Origin: Oxalobacteraceae bacterium
Lineage (GTDB): Bacteria > Pseudomonadota > Gammaproteobacteria > Burkholderiales > Burkholderiaceae_D
Reading direction: 5' to 3'
Assembly: GCA_021298555.1 (NCBI GenBank)
Contig: JAJTGE010000007.1
Span: forward strand, 1-64,000
DNA length: 64,000 nt
Below the pieces are notes generated by a model. That model worked only from the letters and a program-made list of their open reading frames with translations, had not been told where the DNA came from and ran no database searches. This document shows positions 1-9,499 of the stretch, one piece after another. The position numbers and the translations under genes were made by a program. How positions within the stretch are numbered: the stretch's first letter is position 1; each line of letters opens with the position of its first letter.

Positions 1-468
1 ACAAAGACTCAATCCAACAAGATTTTTCTGAAAAAAATCTAAGGATGCTCTCCAAATTGTGGGGGATATCTCAGGATCTGCCAGAGCCTGGCTATGCTCA
101 TTTAACCACTCATCACTGGCAATGGAAAAGGGAATAGCATGTTTTAGTAATACTTCACGTTCTAAATTGACTTGAGTGGTTTGAGGAATTTTTACCGATA
201 TCAGTTTAGTCTGATCTTTAATTTTTATTATGTAGCGTGGAAAATCATCTAGTGGGCGGGCAAGCAGCACAAAATCAAGTTGTTGTCTTTTTTCTGGAAG
301 CTTAGTTAAAAGTGAAATATCTTGGCTATAAATAACCGATGAGCTGTGTACTATCTGCGGTGATGTATAAACAGATACTATTAATGCAGCTAATAGCACT
401 ATCGCAAACATCCAACTATCATTCGTATTTAAGGTTAATGAACGAACCAACACTAAAAAATTTGGCAT
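1..468 (-). CDS. Partial CDS (3' end beyond window): membrane-anchored protein of unknown function, MPNFLVLVRSLTLNTNDSWMFAIVLLAALIVSVYTS...
   Basis: Manual minus-strand translation from the ATG at 468 is open for 156 codons to the window edge; one N-terminal hydrophobic segment. Absent from the ORF track, probably because it has no stop inside the window. Confidence 0.6.
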   Translation of the reverse strand, partial: MPNFLVLVRSLTLNTNDSWMFAIVLLAALIVSVYTSPQIVHSSSVIYSQDISLLTKLPEKRQQLDFVLLARPLDDFPRYIIKIKDQTKLISVKIPQTTQVNLEREVLLKHAIPFSIASDEWLNEHSQALADPEISPTIWRASLDFFQKNLVGLSLC

Positions 469-542
469 AGAGCGAAGATTTATTGAAGGGCGAGTGGTGT
501 TCGACCTTTACGTAGAACAAAAGTTGCCCTCCTGATCGCTTT

Positions 543-848
543 TCAGACCAAGCCCAATATTCTGGCTATTTCAGTGAGATAGGGTGTGTCTTTTAACGCT
601 TCGCCTTCAATACTGGCTAAAAAATCATCGAGTCGACTGTGAGTACTTTTAAGCTGATGCTGCCATCCTTCTGATGGCTTGTCTGCCGCCTGCAAAGTTG
701 ATTTCAAGGTAGTGATTTCATCTTTAAGTGCTTTAAGCTTTAGTGAATCGATAGACACGAGTGACAATTCTTGCTCAAGATCAGAGACAAGTGTCCAAAC
801 CCGTTCGAGACTAGCGGCAGGGTGGGGTGGTTGATTTTCAATTGACAT
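543..848 (-). CDS. Small coiled-coil-like hypothetical protein, possibly DUF4404-like
   Basis: 101-aa ORF with heptad-like Leu pattern; weak resemblance to DUF4404 from memory. Confidence 0.5.
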   Translation of the reverse strand: MSIENQPPHPAASLERVWTLVSDLEQELSLVSIDSLKLKALKDEITTLKSTLQAADKPSEGWQHQLKSTHSRLDDFLASIEGEALKDTPYLTEIARILGLV

Positions 849-943
849 AATTTATATCTCCAAAAAGATAAACAAAACATCGTTTTATATTGTGTCCTCG
901 CCAGCAGGTTGTCAACTCAATGTACTAATACCAAGGAATTCAA

Positions 944-1396
944 ATGCCTATACGGGAGTATTGCAACCCCAATGTGGTTTGTTGTGAGCCAGATGCACCC
1001 ATCTCAGAGGTGGCCGCTCTAATGCGTAAGCATCACGTGGGTGATGTGATAGTGGTGGCCAACCAACATGAGGGTAATCAAATTCCTTTGGGCATACTTA
1101 CTGATCGCGACATCCTTATTGAGACTATTGCATTGGATGTAGAAGCACGGCTTTTTACTGCCTCTGATTTGATGTCAACGCCAGTGACAACTGTTCATGA
1201 AGAAGCAGGATTAAATGAAGCGTTAGGCATCATGCGAGGCAAGCGCATCCGCAGACTACCTGTTGTTAATCATGCTGGTGGAGTCGTAGGCATCGTAACC
1301 ACCGATGACTTACTCAATCTACTTTCAGCCGAACTCAGTTCATTGTCTGCGGTGGTTGTTGAGCAAACCATAAAGGAAGAACGATTGCGCAAATAG
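944..1396 (+). CDS. CBS domain-containing protein
   Basis: Two CBS motifs (GILTDRDI, GIVTTDDL). Confidence 0.9.
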   Translation: MPIREYCNPNVVCCEPDAPISEVAALMRKHHVGDVIVVANQHEGNQIPLGILTDRDILIETIALDVEARLFTASDLMSTPVTTVHEEAGLNEALGIMRGKRIRRLPVVNHAGGVVGIVTTDDLLNLLSAELSSLSAVVVEQTIKEERLRK

Positions 1397-1495
1397 TCGC
1401 GGGACGATTGACCCGCCTCAGCCTGAATTACGCAAAATGGCCTTAGCATGCAGGGAGTTCAATGCAGTTTTATTTCACATCAGAGGAGATACGAT

Positions 1496-1960
1496 ATGGC
1501 ACGTCAACTCATGCGCAGCACACCTTTTGGGGACATCGCCCGTTTAGACCCATTCCGCTTTGATCCCTTTAGAAATATCGAAGAAGTCATGCGTGACTTA
1601 TCCATGATGCCAACTCTCAGGGGCTTTGACGTCGAACCCACCATACGCATGGATGTGGAGGAAACTGACAAGGAATACGTAGTCAAAGCTGACATGCCAG
1701 GTATGAAAAAAGAGGATATACAAGTCGCCATTGAGGGCAACGAAGTCACTATCCAATCAGAAAGCGCCGAAGAAAAAGAGGAAAAGCACGAGGGTAAGCT
1801 TGTACGTCGTGAGCGTCACTGGGGTCAGCAATATCGTCGATTTAGCTTGCCCCAGGAGATCAATGATCAAGGTGCCCAGGCCCATTATGAAAACGGCGTA
1901 CTCATGCTGAATTTGCCCAAGAAAGCTGGTGGCATCAGCAAAACACTCGCGATCAAATAA
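1496..1960 (+). CDS. Hsp20/alpha-crystallin family small heat shock protein
   Basis: ACD motifs (VKADMPGMKKEDIQV, ENGVLMLNLPK); internal ATG at 1496 preceded by AGAGGAG is a better start than 1448. Confidence 0.92.
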   Translation: MARQLMRSTPFGDIARLDPFRFDPFRNIEEVMRDLSMMPTLRGFDVEPTIRMDVEETDKEYVVKADMPGMKKEDIQVAIEGNEVTIQSESAEEKEEKHEGKLVRRERHWGQQYRRFSLPQEINDQGAQAHYENGVLMLNLPKKAGGISKTLAIK

Positions 1961-2030
1961 ACACTTTGCTCATCGCGTTATTCATCGCGTAATTCGTCGC
2001 GCAGATGTCTTCAGGTTTGATTAAGAGCGT

Positions 2031-2056
2031 ATCCCGGCATGGGCCGGGAACGTTCT
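2031..2056. other. Strong hairpin downstream of hsp20
   Basis: TCCCGGC-ATGG-GCCGGGA, extended by GAGCGT/ACGTTC with one bulged A; no T-tract. Confidence 0.6.
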
Positions 2057-2176
2057 ACAAGGCGGTAGGGTGAGTACAATTGAGTGATAGAACCTCAATT
2101 AACAAGGGATTCTTCCCTCATTGCTAGTTTTACATAATACAAATTATGCGCGTTTTATGTAGGTGCTCTGGCAGAG

Positions 2177-2860
2177 TTATCGGTTCACCCAACCACCGCA
2201 AACCGGGAAAATCTGACCCACAAAACAGTCTGCATAAGAGCTGGCCAGATACGCGGCAAACATTGCATCCTCTCGAGCCGATACCAAACGACCTAACGGT
2301 ACCTCGCGTTTTAGTTTGTCCTTGAATACCGGGTTAGCTTGCACTTCAGCTGAAAAATACGTTGGGTTATCCACGTAATTTTGTGCAATCGCATTGACCT
2401 GTACGTTTTTACCAGCCACTTCTACGCCTACAGACTGTATATACGCCAGCTGAGCCCCACGCGCGGCGCTGTAGGTCGAGGCTCGTTTTATGCCACGCAA
2501 AGCCGATGCGCTACCTATCAGTATGATTTTGCCGCTGCCGCGGGCCGTCATCTGAGGCAAAACTGCTTTTACCAAGCGATGCAATGGATCAACCATGTGC
2601 CTGAAGGCTTCCTGCCATTCATCCTCGGTAGCATCTGAAGCCAAGGTCGATGCCGCCGGAGTACCTAGATTAGCTAGCAAAACATCCACATGCCCGACTT
2701 CGTTAATCAATTCTGAAGGTCGTTTAGGGTCTAGTAGTGAGCCGTGATCAGCAAGCACGGTCGCACCCAATTCTCTAAAGACTTCCTGCAGCACGGGGCC
2801 CATAAAGTCATTCGACTGAGTAAGCAATACACGTTTGGATGAAAGATCGAGCGGATTCAT
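2177..2860 (-). CDS. SDR-superfamily protein, halohydrin dehalogenase-like
   Basis: T14-x4-F19-x-G21 in place of the TGxxxGxG NAD motif; S117-x12-Y130-x3-R134 (YSAAR) in place of YxxxK; C-terminal resemblance to HheC. Confidence 0.75.
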   Translation of the reverse strand: MNPLDLSSKRVLLTQSNDFMGPVLQEVFRELGATVLADHGSLLDPKRPSELINEVGHVDVLLANLGTPAASTLASDATEDEWQEAFRHMVDPLHRLVKAVLPQMTARGSGKIILIGSASALRGIKRASTYSAARGAQLAYIQSVGVEVAGKNVQVNAIAQNYVDNPTYFSAEVQANPVFKDKLKREVPLGRLVSAREDAMFAAYLASSYADCFVGQIFPVCGGWVNR

Positions 2861-2969
2861 AGCAAAGTCCCTGAATATTTAGAAAATCTTAGCTTAGCAG
2901 ACCGCGATCAACTAATTAGCTTGCGCCAGCTCCAAGGAATACTTCGCAGCGAGCTATAAGCTTTCGTGC

Positions 2970-4187
2970 ATGAAGATTCTCGTAGCGCATAACCGCTATC
3001 GCTTTCGGGGCGGCGAAGACACCGTCGTTGATGCAGAAGTTGAATTACTAAGGCGCCATGGTCACGAAGTGCTGGTTTATCTTCGTGATAATCGTGAAAT
3101 AAGCAGCATGAAGGTCCATGAGTTAGCTATTCAAACCGTGTGGTCGTCAAAAGTTATAAATGATGTACTTAAATTAGCGGGTCAATTTAAGCCAGATCTT
3201 ATACATGCTCACAATATCTTCCCCTTAATTTCGCCATCACTTTACTCAGTAGCAAGTCGATTCAACATTCCCATCATACAAACGCTGCATAATTTTCGGC
3301 TAGTGTGTCCTCAAGCGACTTTGCTGCGCCGTGGACAGCATTGTGAAGATTGTCTTGGAAATTCGCCCTGGCGTGCAATTCTCCATCGCTGCTATCGAGA
3401 TTCGTTACCGCAATCGGCGGTAACTGCTAGCATGATCATGATGCATCGATTCCTGCGTACCTGGCAGCGTAAAGTCACGCGCTACATCGTATTAAATCAA
3501 GTCTGCCGCGATAAATTTATTGAAGGCGGCTTGCCTTTTGAGCGACTTCGAATTAAACCCAACTTTACAGAATCCACTAAAGAGCCACAGTGGCAGCATC
3601 GTCGTGGCGGACTTTTTGTGGGCCGTCTATCGGTAGAGAAAGGTCTTAATGTGCTTGCCGAAGCACTGATTGATTTACCCGGTGTCGTTATTTCCGTTTA
3701 CGGAAAAGGCGATATGCAATCGTTTGTCGAAAAGACGCTGGGCTTTAATTACGGTGGTTTTCAAGAAGCACGGCAACTACAAGCGCGTCTGCATGAAGCA
3801 GCTTATTTAGTAGTTCCCAGCACAGGAATGGAAAGCTTTGGCTTAGTCGCAATTGAGGCATTTGCTTGTGGAACACCTGTTATCGCTAGTGCTCACGGTG
3901 GTTTACGAGAGATAGTCGTGCATGGAAAAACCGGGCTTTTAGTTGAGCCAGGTAATTCACAAGCATTGGCCCGTGCCATAGCCTACGCTGAAACTCATCC
4001 AGAAAAAATGAAGGCTATGGGTCAGGCAGCCAGGCAAGCGTACTTAACAAAGTACACACCCGACATTAATTACCATTTATTGATGACTATCTATCGTGAA
4101 GCACTGCAATCACTTAAAAGCACAACTGCACAGGCTCTGCCCTCAAAACGATTAGGCGCGATAGATCAGCAAAAAACGATCTATTAA
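2970..4187 (+). CDS. Glycosyltransferase family 4 protein
   Basis: GT-B features: LFVGRLSVEKGLNVL, PSTGMESFGLVAIEAFACGTPVIAS. Confidence 0.9.
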   Translation: MKILVAHNRYRFRGGEDTVVDAEVELLRRHGHEVLVYLRDNREISSMKVHELAIQTVWSSKVINDVLKLAGQFKPDLIHAHNIFPLISPSLYSVASRFNIPIIQTLHNFRLVCPQATLLRRGQHCEDCLGNSPWRAILHRCYRDSLPQSAVTASMIMMHRFLRTWQRKVTRYIVLNQVCRDKFIEGGLPFERLRIKPNFTESTKEPQWQHRRGGLFVGRLSVEKGLNVLAEALIDLPGVVISVYGKGDMQSFVEKTLGFNYGGFQEARQLQARLHEAAYLVVPSTGMESFGLVAIEAFACGTPVIASAHGGLREIVVHGKTGLLVEPGNSQALARAIAYAETHPEKMKAMGQAARQAYLTKYTPDINYHLLMTIYREALQSLKSTTAQALPSKRLGAIDQQKTIY

Positions 4188-4211
4188 TTTCTACTACATA
4201 CCGTTTTTAAC

Positions 4212-5345
4212 ATGCCCAAACTTGCACTGGTAGTCAACGAACCTCCTCCGTATCGAATTCCTATATTTAATCGCGTAGCTGCTTCGGCAAATATCGACTT
4301 AAAAGTTATTTTCTTTTGTAAGCATGAGCCTAATCGTTTATGGAATTTACCTGAGATAAAATTCAATCATGAATTTTTACGTGAACGTATCTATAACGTA
4401 AACGGTCGGTACATACATAACAATCCGGATGTAATTTTTGCACTCGGGCGATTTGATCCCGATGTGGTGATTGGTAATGGATTTAATCCCACCCATTTGT
4501 ACGCAATGCTATGGACTATGCTGCGCAGGCGGGCCTATGTGCCTATGACGGACGGCACATTGCAGTCTGAAATAGGTCTTAGCCGCATTCATCGCTGGTT
4601 ACGTAGTTTTGCCTACGCTCGTAGCCCAGCATTTATCGCAGCGAGTCAGGGTGGTATGGAACTGTATAAGCATTACGGTGTAAAAAAAGAGCGTTGTTAT
4701 CAATCGTGCTTATGCATTGATAACAACCGCTATGATTCACCTTCACTACAATCACAGAAAAAAATATGGGATTTTATTTTTTGTGGGCGCTTAGAACCTG
4801 CTAAATCGCCTGATTTTTCATTACAGGTAGCAGCGCGCTGTGCGCAGCGATTGGGGCGACGTGTAAGTATCCTGATGGTGGGTTCAGGCAGCATGGAGAC
4901 ATCATTACACACTCAAGCACATGCATTACGCGAGCTGATTGAGGTTAGTTTTAGCGGTTTTGCCAAGCAAGAAGAATTGCCACGATTGTATAAATCAGCA
5001 AAATTATTTTTATTTCCTACCAAAGCCGATGTGTGGGGCGTGGTTGCCAATGAGGCGTGTGCGGCTGGTTTACCCGTACTAATATCGCCCTATGCTGGAG
5101 CCGCTGGCGAATTAATCATCGATGGGAAAAATGGTTTTATTCGAGAGCTGGATGCCGATGCCTGGGCTGATTGCGCCATACGTTTACTACAAAATGACCG
5201 GCGGCGTGAAGCCTTCGGCCAGCATTCACAACTGCTCGTAAAACCCTTTGATTTTGAAGCGGCAGCACGAGGCATTATTGATGCCACGCTATCAGCTTAT
5301 TACGCTAAAACCGAAAGTCAGACGGATGTCAGGCGACCTGCCTGA
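4212..5345 (+). CDS. Glycosyltransferase (GT-B, GT4-like)
   Basis: FCGRLEPAKSPDFSL, FLFPTKADVWGVVANEACAAGLPVLIS. Confidence 0.88.
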   Translation: MPKLALVVNEPPPYRIPIFNRVAASANIDLKVIFFCKHEPNRLWNLPEIKFNHEFLRERIYNVNGRYIHNNPDVIFALGRFDPDVVIGNGFNPTHLYAMLWTMLRRRAYVPMTDGTLQSEIGLSRIHRWLRSFAYARSPAFIAASQGGMELYKHYGVKKERCYQSCLCIDNNRYDSPSLQSQKKIWDFIFCGRLEPAKSPDFSLQVAARCAQRLGRRVSILMVGSGSMETSLHTQAHALRELIEVSFSGFAKQEELPRLYKSAKLFLFPTKADVWGVVANEACAAGLPVLISPYAGAAGELIIDGKNGFIRELDADAWADCAIRLLQNDRRREAFGQHSQLLVKPFDFEAAARGIIDATLSAYYAKTESQTDVRRPA

Positions 5346-6190
5346 TAATCCATAATAGCCTGCTCTATTTCTGCGACGGTATTCATAACAAACGGTCCGT
5401 ACTGAACTATGGGTTCGTTCAAAGGCCGCCCTGCCAGCAGTAAAAATCGAGCAGCCGATACACCGGCTACAAATGTCGCATGGTCACCATCGGTTAATAC
5501 CATGCCGCTGTGGGTAGGAAACATCGTTGCATGGTCGGCTATACCCAGCGTACCTTCAAAAAGATAAGCCATAGAATTATGACCACGTGATATCGGTATC
5601 GTTACGCTGGCGCCAGCAGGAAGCTGTACATCAAGGTAGAGAGGGTCTGTTGTTAATCCAGCGATCGGACCTTGAGTGATCTCACTGTCATAATCTAGGC
5701 TACCTGCAATTACTTTGATGCTTACGCCATCATTCAATATTTTTACTGGAATTTCTTCTGGCAAGATATCTTTATAGCCCGCCGGCTTCATTTTTTCTTT
5801 CGCGGGCAGATTAATCCACAGCTGAAAACCCCGCATGCGCCCTTCTTCTTGCTGCGGCATTTCTGAATGTATGATCCCCCGCCCTGCCGTCATCCATTGC
5901 ACTCCTCCACTTTTTAAATCACCTTGATTACCCAGATGATCTTCATGACGCATATGACCGTCGAGTATGTAGGTAACCGTTTCAAAACCACGGTGTGGGT
6001 GCGACGGAAAGCCCGCAATATAGTCGCCTGGGTTTACAGACGAAAATTCATCTAGCATCAGAAAAGGATCTAAGCGGGTAGATTCACCACTACCTAAACT
6101 ACGCCTAAGTCTGACGCCCGCACCATCCGATGTATTTAGCGCAGGAATAACGCGTGCAACTGTACGGGGTTGAGAAGAGGCTGTTGACAT
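5318..6190 (-). CDS. Pirin family protein
   Basis: PHPHRGFETVTYILDGHMRHEDHLG, QWMTAGRGIIHSEMP. Confidence 0.93.
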   Translation of the reverse strand: MSTASSQPRTVARVIPALNTSDGAGVRLRRSLGSGESTRLDPFLMLDEFSSVNPGDYIAGFPSHPHRGFETVTYILDGHMRHEDHLGNQGDLKSGGVQWMTAGRGIIHSEMPQQEEGRMRGFQLWINLPAKEKMKPAGYKDILPEEIPVKILNDGVSIKVIAGSLDYDSEITQGPIAGLTTDPLYLDVQLPAGASVTIPISRGHNSMAYLFEGTLGIADHATMFPTHSGMVLTDGDHATFVAGVSAARFLLLAGRPLNEPIVQYGPFVMNTVAEIEQAIMDYQAGRLTSV

Positions 6191-6208
6191 TGCGCGATCC
6201 TTATATTG

Positions 6209-6916
6209 TTAGAGTAGTTTTAATTGGTCCGGCTGTAGAAAACACCATTCACCTTCGTTTAGTTTTAGTGATTCCAGCGTCAAGCTACCGATGGCAATGC
6301 GTTGCAAAGCAGAGCAATGATTTCCTGCGGCTGCCAGCATGCGTTTGACTTGATGATATTTACCCTGCTCCACCACAATTTCCAGTTGATACTCACCGCG
6401 CGCTATGCACGTCACAGCCGCCAGTGATTGTTGTTCATCATGCAGAACAACGCCTTTGAGCAAGGACTCCATTAGTTTTTGTGTAACGGGTTCTGCGGTA
6501 GTCGCAAGATACAACTTCGGCACATGCCGCTTCGGTGAAGACATCGCATGATTGAACGCGCCATCATCCGACAATAATAATAATCCGGTGGTATCGTGGT
6601 CTAGGCGACCTATGGCCTGTACATCGCGCCAGTCAAATTGCTCAGGCAGCAAAGTCATTACGCCAGGATGGCTGCTAGGTTTACGCGAACACTCAATACC
6701 TGCAGGCTTGTTTAGCGCAATATAGACATGCTCACGGTAAGTCCATTCTTCTTCGAATAGTCGAAATTGCAAATCCAGCAGCTCGACTTCCTGTTTGTAG
6801 TCGGTAACGACCTGGCCGTGGATGCTCAATTCCCCATCGTCTATCAGCTGACGGCAATATTTACGCGTCCCAAAGCCTTGGGATTGAAGCATGCGATCAA
6901 GAGTAGTTTTCTTCAT
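6209..6916 (-). CDS. rsuA: 16S rRNA pseudouridine synthase, RsuA family
   Basis: S4-like N-terminus; GRLDHDTTGLLLLSDDG motif. Confidence 0.85.
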   Translation of the reverse strand: MKKTTLDRMLQSQGFGTRKYCRQLIDDGELSIHGQVVTDYKQEVELLDLQFRLFEEEWTYREHVYIALNKPAGIECSRKPSSHPGVMTLLPEQFDWRDVQAIGRLDHDTTGLLLLSDDGAFNHAMSSPKRHVPKLYLATTAEPVTQKLMESLLKGVVLHDEQQSLAAVTCIARGEYQLEIVVEQGKYHQVKRMLAAAGNHCSALQRIAIGSLTLESLKLNEGEWCFLQPDQLKLL

Positions 6917-6961
6917 ATGGGCACTTTAGCAGAACTAAGGTGCCCACAAGAACCTGCCAGC

Positions 6962-7324
6962 TTATTTTGTGGGTTGGGTTTCCTCAGTTTTCTTTTCTGT
7001 AGAACTCGGCATTTCTGCACTTGTCGATGCTCCTGAACTCATATGTTTACGTGATTTTTTATGTGTTTTTTTATGCTTTTTTTTATGTATTTTTTTCTTT
7101 TTACCAGCAGCTTTTTTTGTCTCCGTGGGTGTATCAGGCGTTGTGCTGGCTGCTCCTGTTTCTGACGTACTTTGACCTGAAATTTGACGAGCTTTGTTTT
7201 CTATTTCTTCAGCACGCTGGGGATCAGTGCTTTCTCTGATACCACCGTAGCGTGATGTCTGTGCATGGGCCGCACTACCTAGCGCCATTATCAAAAAAAA
7301 TACGACAGCAAGTAATTTATCCAT
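6962..7324 (-). CDS. Predicted secreted Lys/His-rich low-complexity protein
   Basis: Signal peptide MDKLLAVVFFLIMALGSAAHAQ; KKKKIHKKKHKKTHKKSRKH tract. Confidence 0.65.
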   Translation of the reverse strand: MDKLLAVVFFLIMALGSAAHAQTSRYGGIRESTDPQRAEEIENKARQISGQSTSETGAASTTPDTPTETKKAAGKKKKIHKKKHKKTHKKSRKHMSSGASTSAEMPSSTEKKTEETQPTK

Positions 7325-7506
7325 AGCTTCTCCATGATCTGTTTACCGAGGTAAAACCGTGTAACAAAACGGCGCGACATCCTAGCTGAGCTCAGACTAA
7401 TTCATGTCTGGGTAGTTTCAACGGGAAGGTCAACAGAGTAAGAGAACTATCGATAGCCATGATGATGAACGCCAAGTTCAATCACATTTCAACGATTTTT
7501 TAACGA

Positions 7507-8205
7507 CTAATCAGATTTTCTTTCGTTTAAAAGTCGTTGTGTGTGAAGTTCAAGAAGTTTAGCAACGCTCGTGTGTTTTTGCGAATTCGCAAAGTCGATA
7601 GCAGTTAAACCGAGTTCATTAGTGACTAAAACATCTGCGCCCTCGTCTAGCAATAATTGGACTGAGGCCACATGCCCACCACGGGCCGCCATCATCAAAG
7701 GTGTAGTTTTGTTGGGAGACTCTGCATCAATGTATGCAGAGTGATCGATGAGCTTGCGAATAACGGATACATTACCCACTGCACTCGCATAATGCAGCGC
7801 TGTCCATCCAGGGCTATTAATTTCTGCGCCCTTATCTATCAGATCGATTGCAGCTTTCGTTTCACCCGTAAATGCAGCAATCATCAACGCCGTATCCCCA
7901 TTACGTGAACGCGCATTGAGCTGGATATCAGGATTTTTTAGCAGTAGCCCAAATACTTTCCATGACCGGTAGCGTACCGCTAGTATCAAGGCCGTATCAA
8001 GTCGCTCAGCTTCTATGGTGTTGGGATCAAAGCCGCGCTGCATCAGCTGTTCACACTGCCGCGCATCATCGATTTCTATCGCAGCAAACCAATCATTATA
8101 AGAATTTGGTTTGCGCGATAAGGGCTCGAGGAGTTTTTCCAGGCCCGGCAACAAGGCCGCAGCGAACAGTTGGCGCCGGGTGGGATCGTGTCGGTGATCT
8201 TTCAT
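7507..8205 (-). CDS. Ankyrin repeat protein
   Basis: Multiple ANK repeats (GDTALMIAAFTGETKAAIDLIDKGAEIN, TTPLMMAARGGHVASVQLLLDEGADV); RRQLFAAALLPG N-terminus. Confidence 0.88.
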   Translation of the reverse strand: MKDHRHDPTRRQLFAAALLPGLEKLLEPLSRKPNSYNDWFAAIEIDDARQCEQLMQRGFDPNTIEAERLDTALILAVRYRSWKVFGLLLKNPDIQLNARSRNGDTALMIAAFTGETKAAIDLIDKGAEINSPGWTALHYASAVGNVSVIRKLIDHSAYIDAESPNKTTPLMMAARGGHVASVQLLLDEGADVLVTNELGLTAIDFANSQKHTSVAKLLELHTQRLLNERKSD

Positions 8206-8222
8206 AGACGTAGAGCGACGCG

Positions 8223-9002
8223 TTAGTGGGGTATTTGAAATAGCGTTTTAAAGTTACGTGTCGTTGTATCGGCCAACACAGCCAAGGGGATTTCTTTTAG
8301 GTCTGCCAGATACTCGGCCACATGACGAACAAAGCCAGGTTCATTCATTTTGCCGCGCATAGGCACTGGGGCTAGATACGGCGAATCCGTTTCTATGAGC
8401 ATTCTTTCCAACGGAACTGCGCGTGCAACCGCTTGCAAATCTTTTGCATTTTTGAAGGTCACGATGCCTGAAAAGGAAATATAAAATCCCATTTCTATCG
8501 CTGCAGTGGCTACCTCAAGAGACTCTGTAAAGCAGTGCATAACGCCAGCCAACCCACCATCGTCGGTTCCAGCCTTTTCTTCACGCATAATTCGCAGCGT
8601 ATCGTCAGCTGCACTTCGGGTATGAATTATGAGCGGCTTACCACTAGCACGCGAAGCGCGTATATGCACACGAAAGCGTTCACGCTGCCATTCGAGATCA
8701 CCTTTCATACGAAAGTAATCCAGGCCCGTCTCACCTATGGCAACTATGCGCGGATTTTGTGCCAACTCGACTAACTGATCAACGCTGGGTTCGGGGGTGT
8801 CATCGTAATCAGGATGTACGCCGACCGATGCAAAAATATGGGGATATGTTTCTGCGAGTGCCAGCACCTGAGGGAAATCTGGCAGCGTAACTGACACGCA
8901 CAAAGCGTGGCTGACCTGGTTAGCTCGCATCGTATCGAGTATGTCAGGCAGCCTTTCAGCAAGCTCAGGAAAATTTATATGACAGTGAGAGTCTACAAAC
9001 AT
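8223..9002 (-). CDS. TatD family metal-dependent hydrolase
   Basis: FVDSHCHINFPEL, GETGLDYFR, LIIHTRSA, ETDSPYLAP. Confidence 0.95.
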   Translation of the reverse strand: MFVDSHCHINFPELAERLPDILDTMRANQVSHALCVSVTLPDFPQVLALAETYPHIFASVGVHPDYDDTPEPSVDQLVELAQNPRIVAIGETGLDYFRMKGDLEWQRERFRVHIRASRASGKPLIIHTRSAADDTLRIMREEKAGTDDGGLAGVMHCFTESLEVATAAIEMGFYISFSGIVTFKNAKDLQAVARAVPLERMLIETDSPYLAPVPMRGKMNEPGFVRHVAEYLADLKEIPLAVLADTTTRNFKTLFQIPH

Positions 9003-9079
9003 AAATCCGGAATATGGGTGTAACTGATTGTGAAATCAGTGCTGTACAAATAATAACGCTCATATTGTACGCTGCTCCC

Positions 9080-9454
9080 TCATATCGTATGGGAAGAGCG
9101 ATTTGATCCTAAGGCTGTGCCCAGTAGCTCTTCTATACGCTGACGTAAAAGACGTCCAGAGTCGTCATCAGACAAATGAATGCCAAACCCCTGGGTATGG
9201 CGGTTACCCGCGCCAAGCGGGGTAATCCATGCCACCTTTCCAGCAATAGGATAGCGCTGCTCATCCTCCATTAGGCTTAGCAATAGAAAGACCTCATCTC
9301 CCAGTTTGCAGGGGCGGGTGCTTGGAACAAAAATACCACCGTTACGCAAGAACGGCATGTAGGCAGCATAGAGAGCGGCTCGGTCACGAATTGCAAGCGA
9401 AACAACGGATGGGCGTAGTAGAGATGATTCTGGCGAGGTAGAAAATTCTTGCAC
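9080..9454 (-). CDS. PilZ domain-containing protein
   Basis: FLRNGGIFVPSTRPCKLGDEVFLLLSL; GNRHTQGFGIHLSDDD; position between holB and tatD. Confidence 0.8.
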   Translation of the reverse strand: MQEFSTSPESSLLRPSVVSLAIRDRAALYAAYMPFLRNGGIFVPSTRPCKLGDEVFLLLSLMEDEQRYPIAGKVAWITPLGAGNRHTQGFGIHLSDDDSGRLLRQRIEELLGTALGSNRSSHTI

Positions 9455-9499
9455 GACGAATGGGCCTATTCAAAACTGCCAGCCGCCAATCGCAAATAA

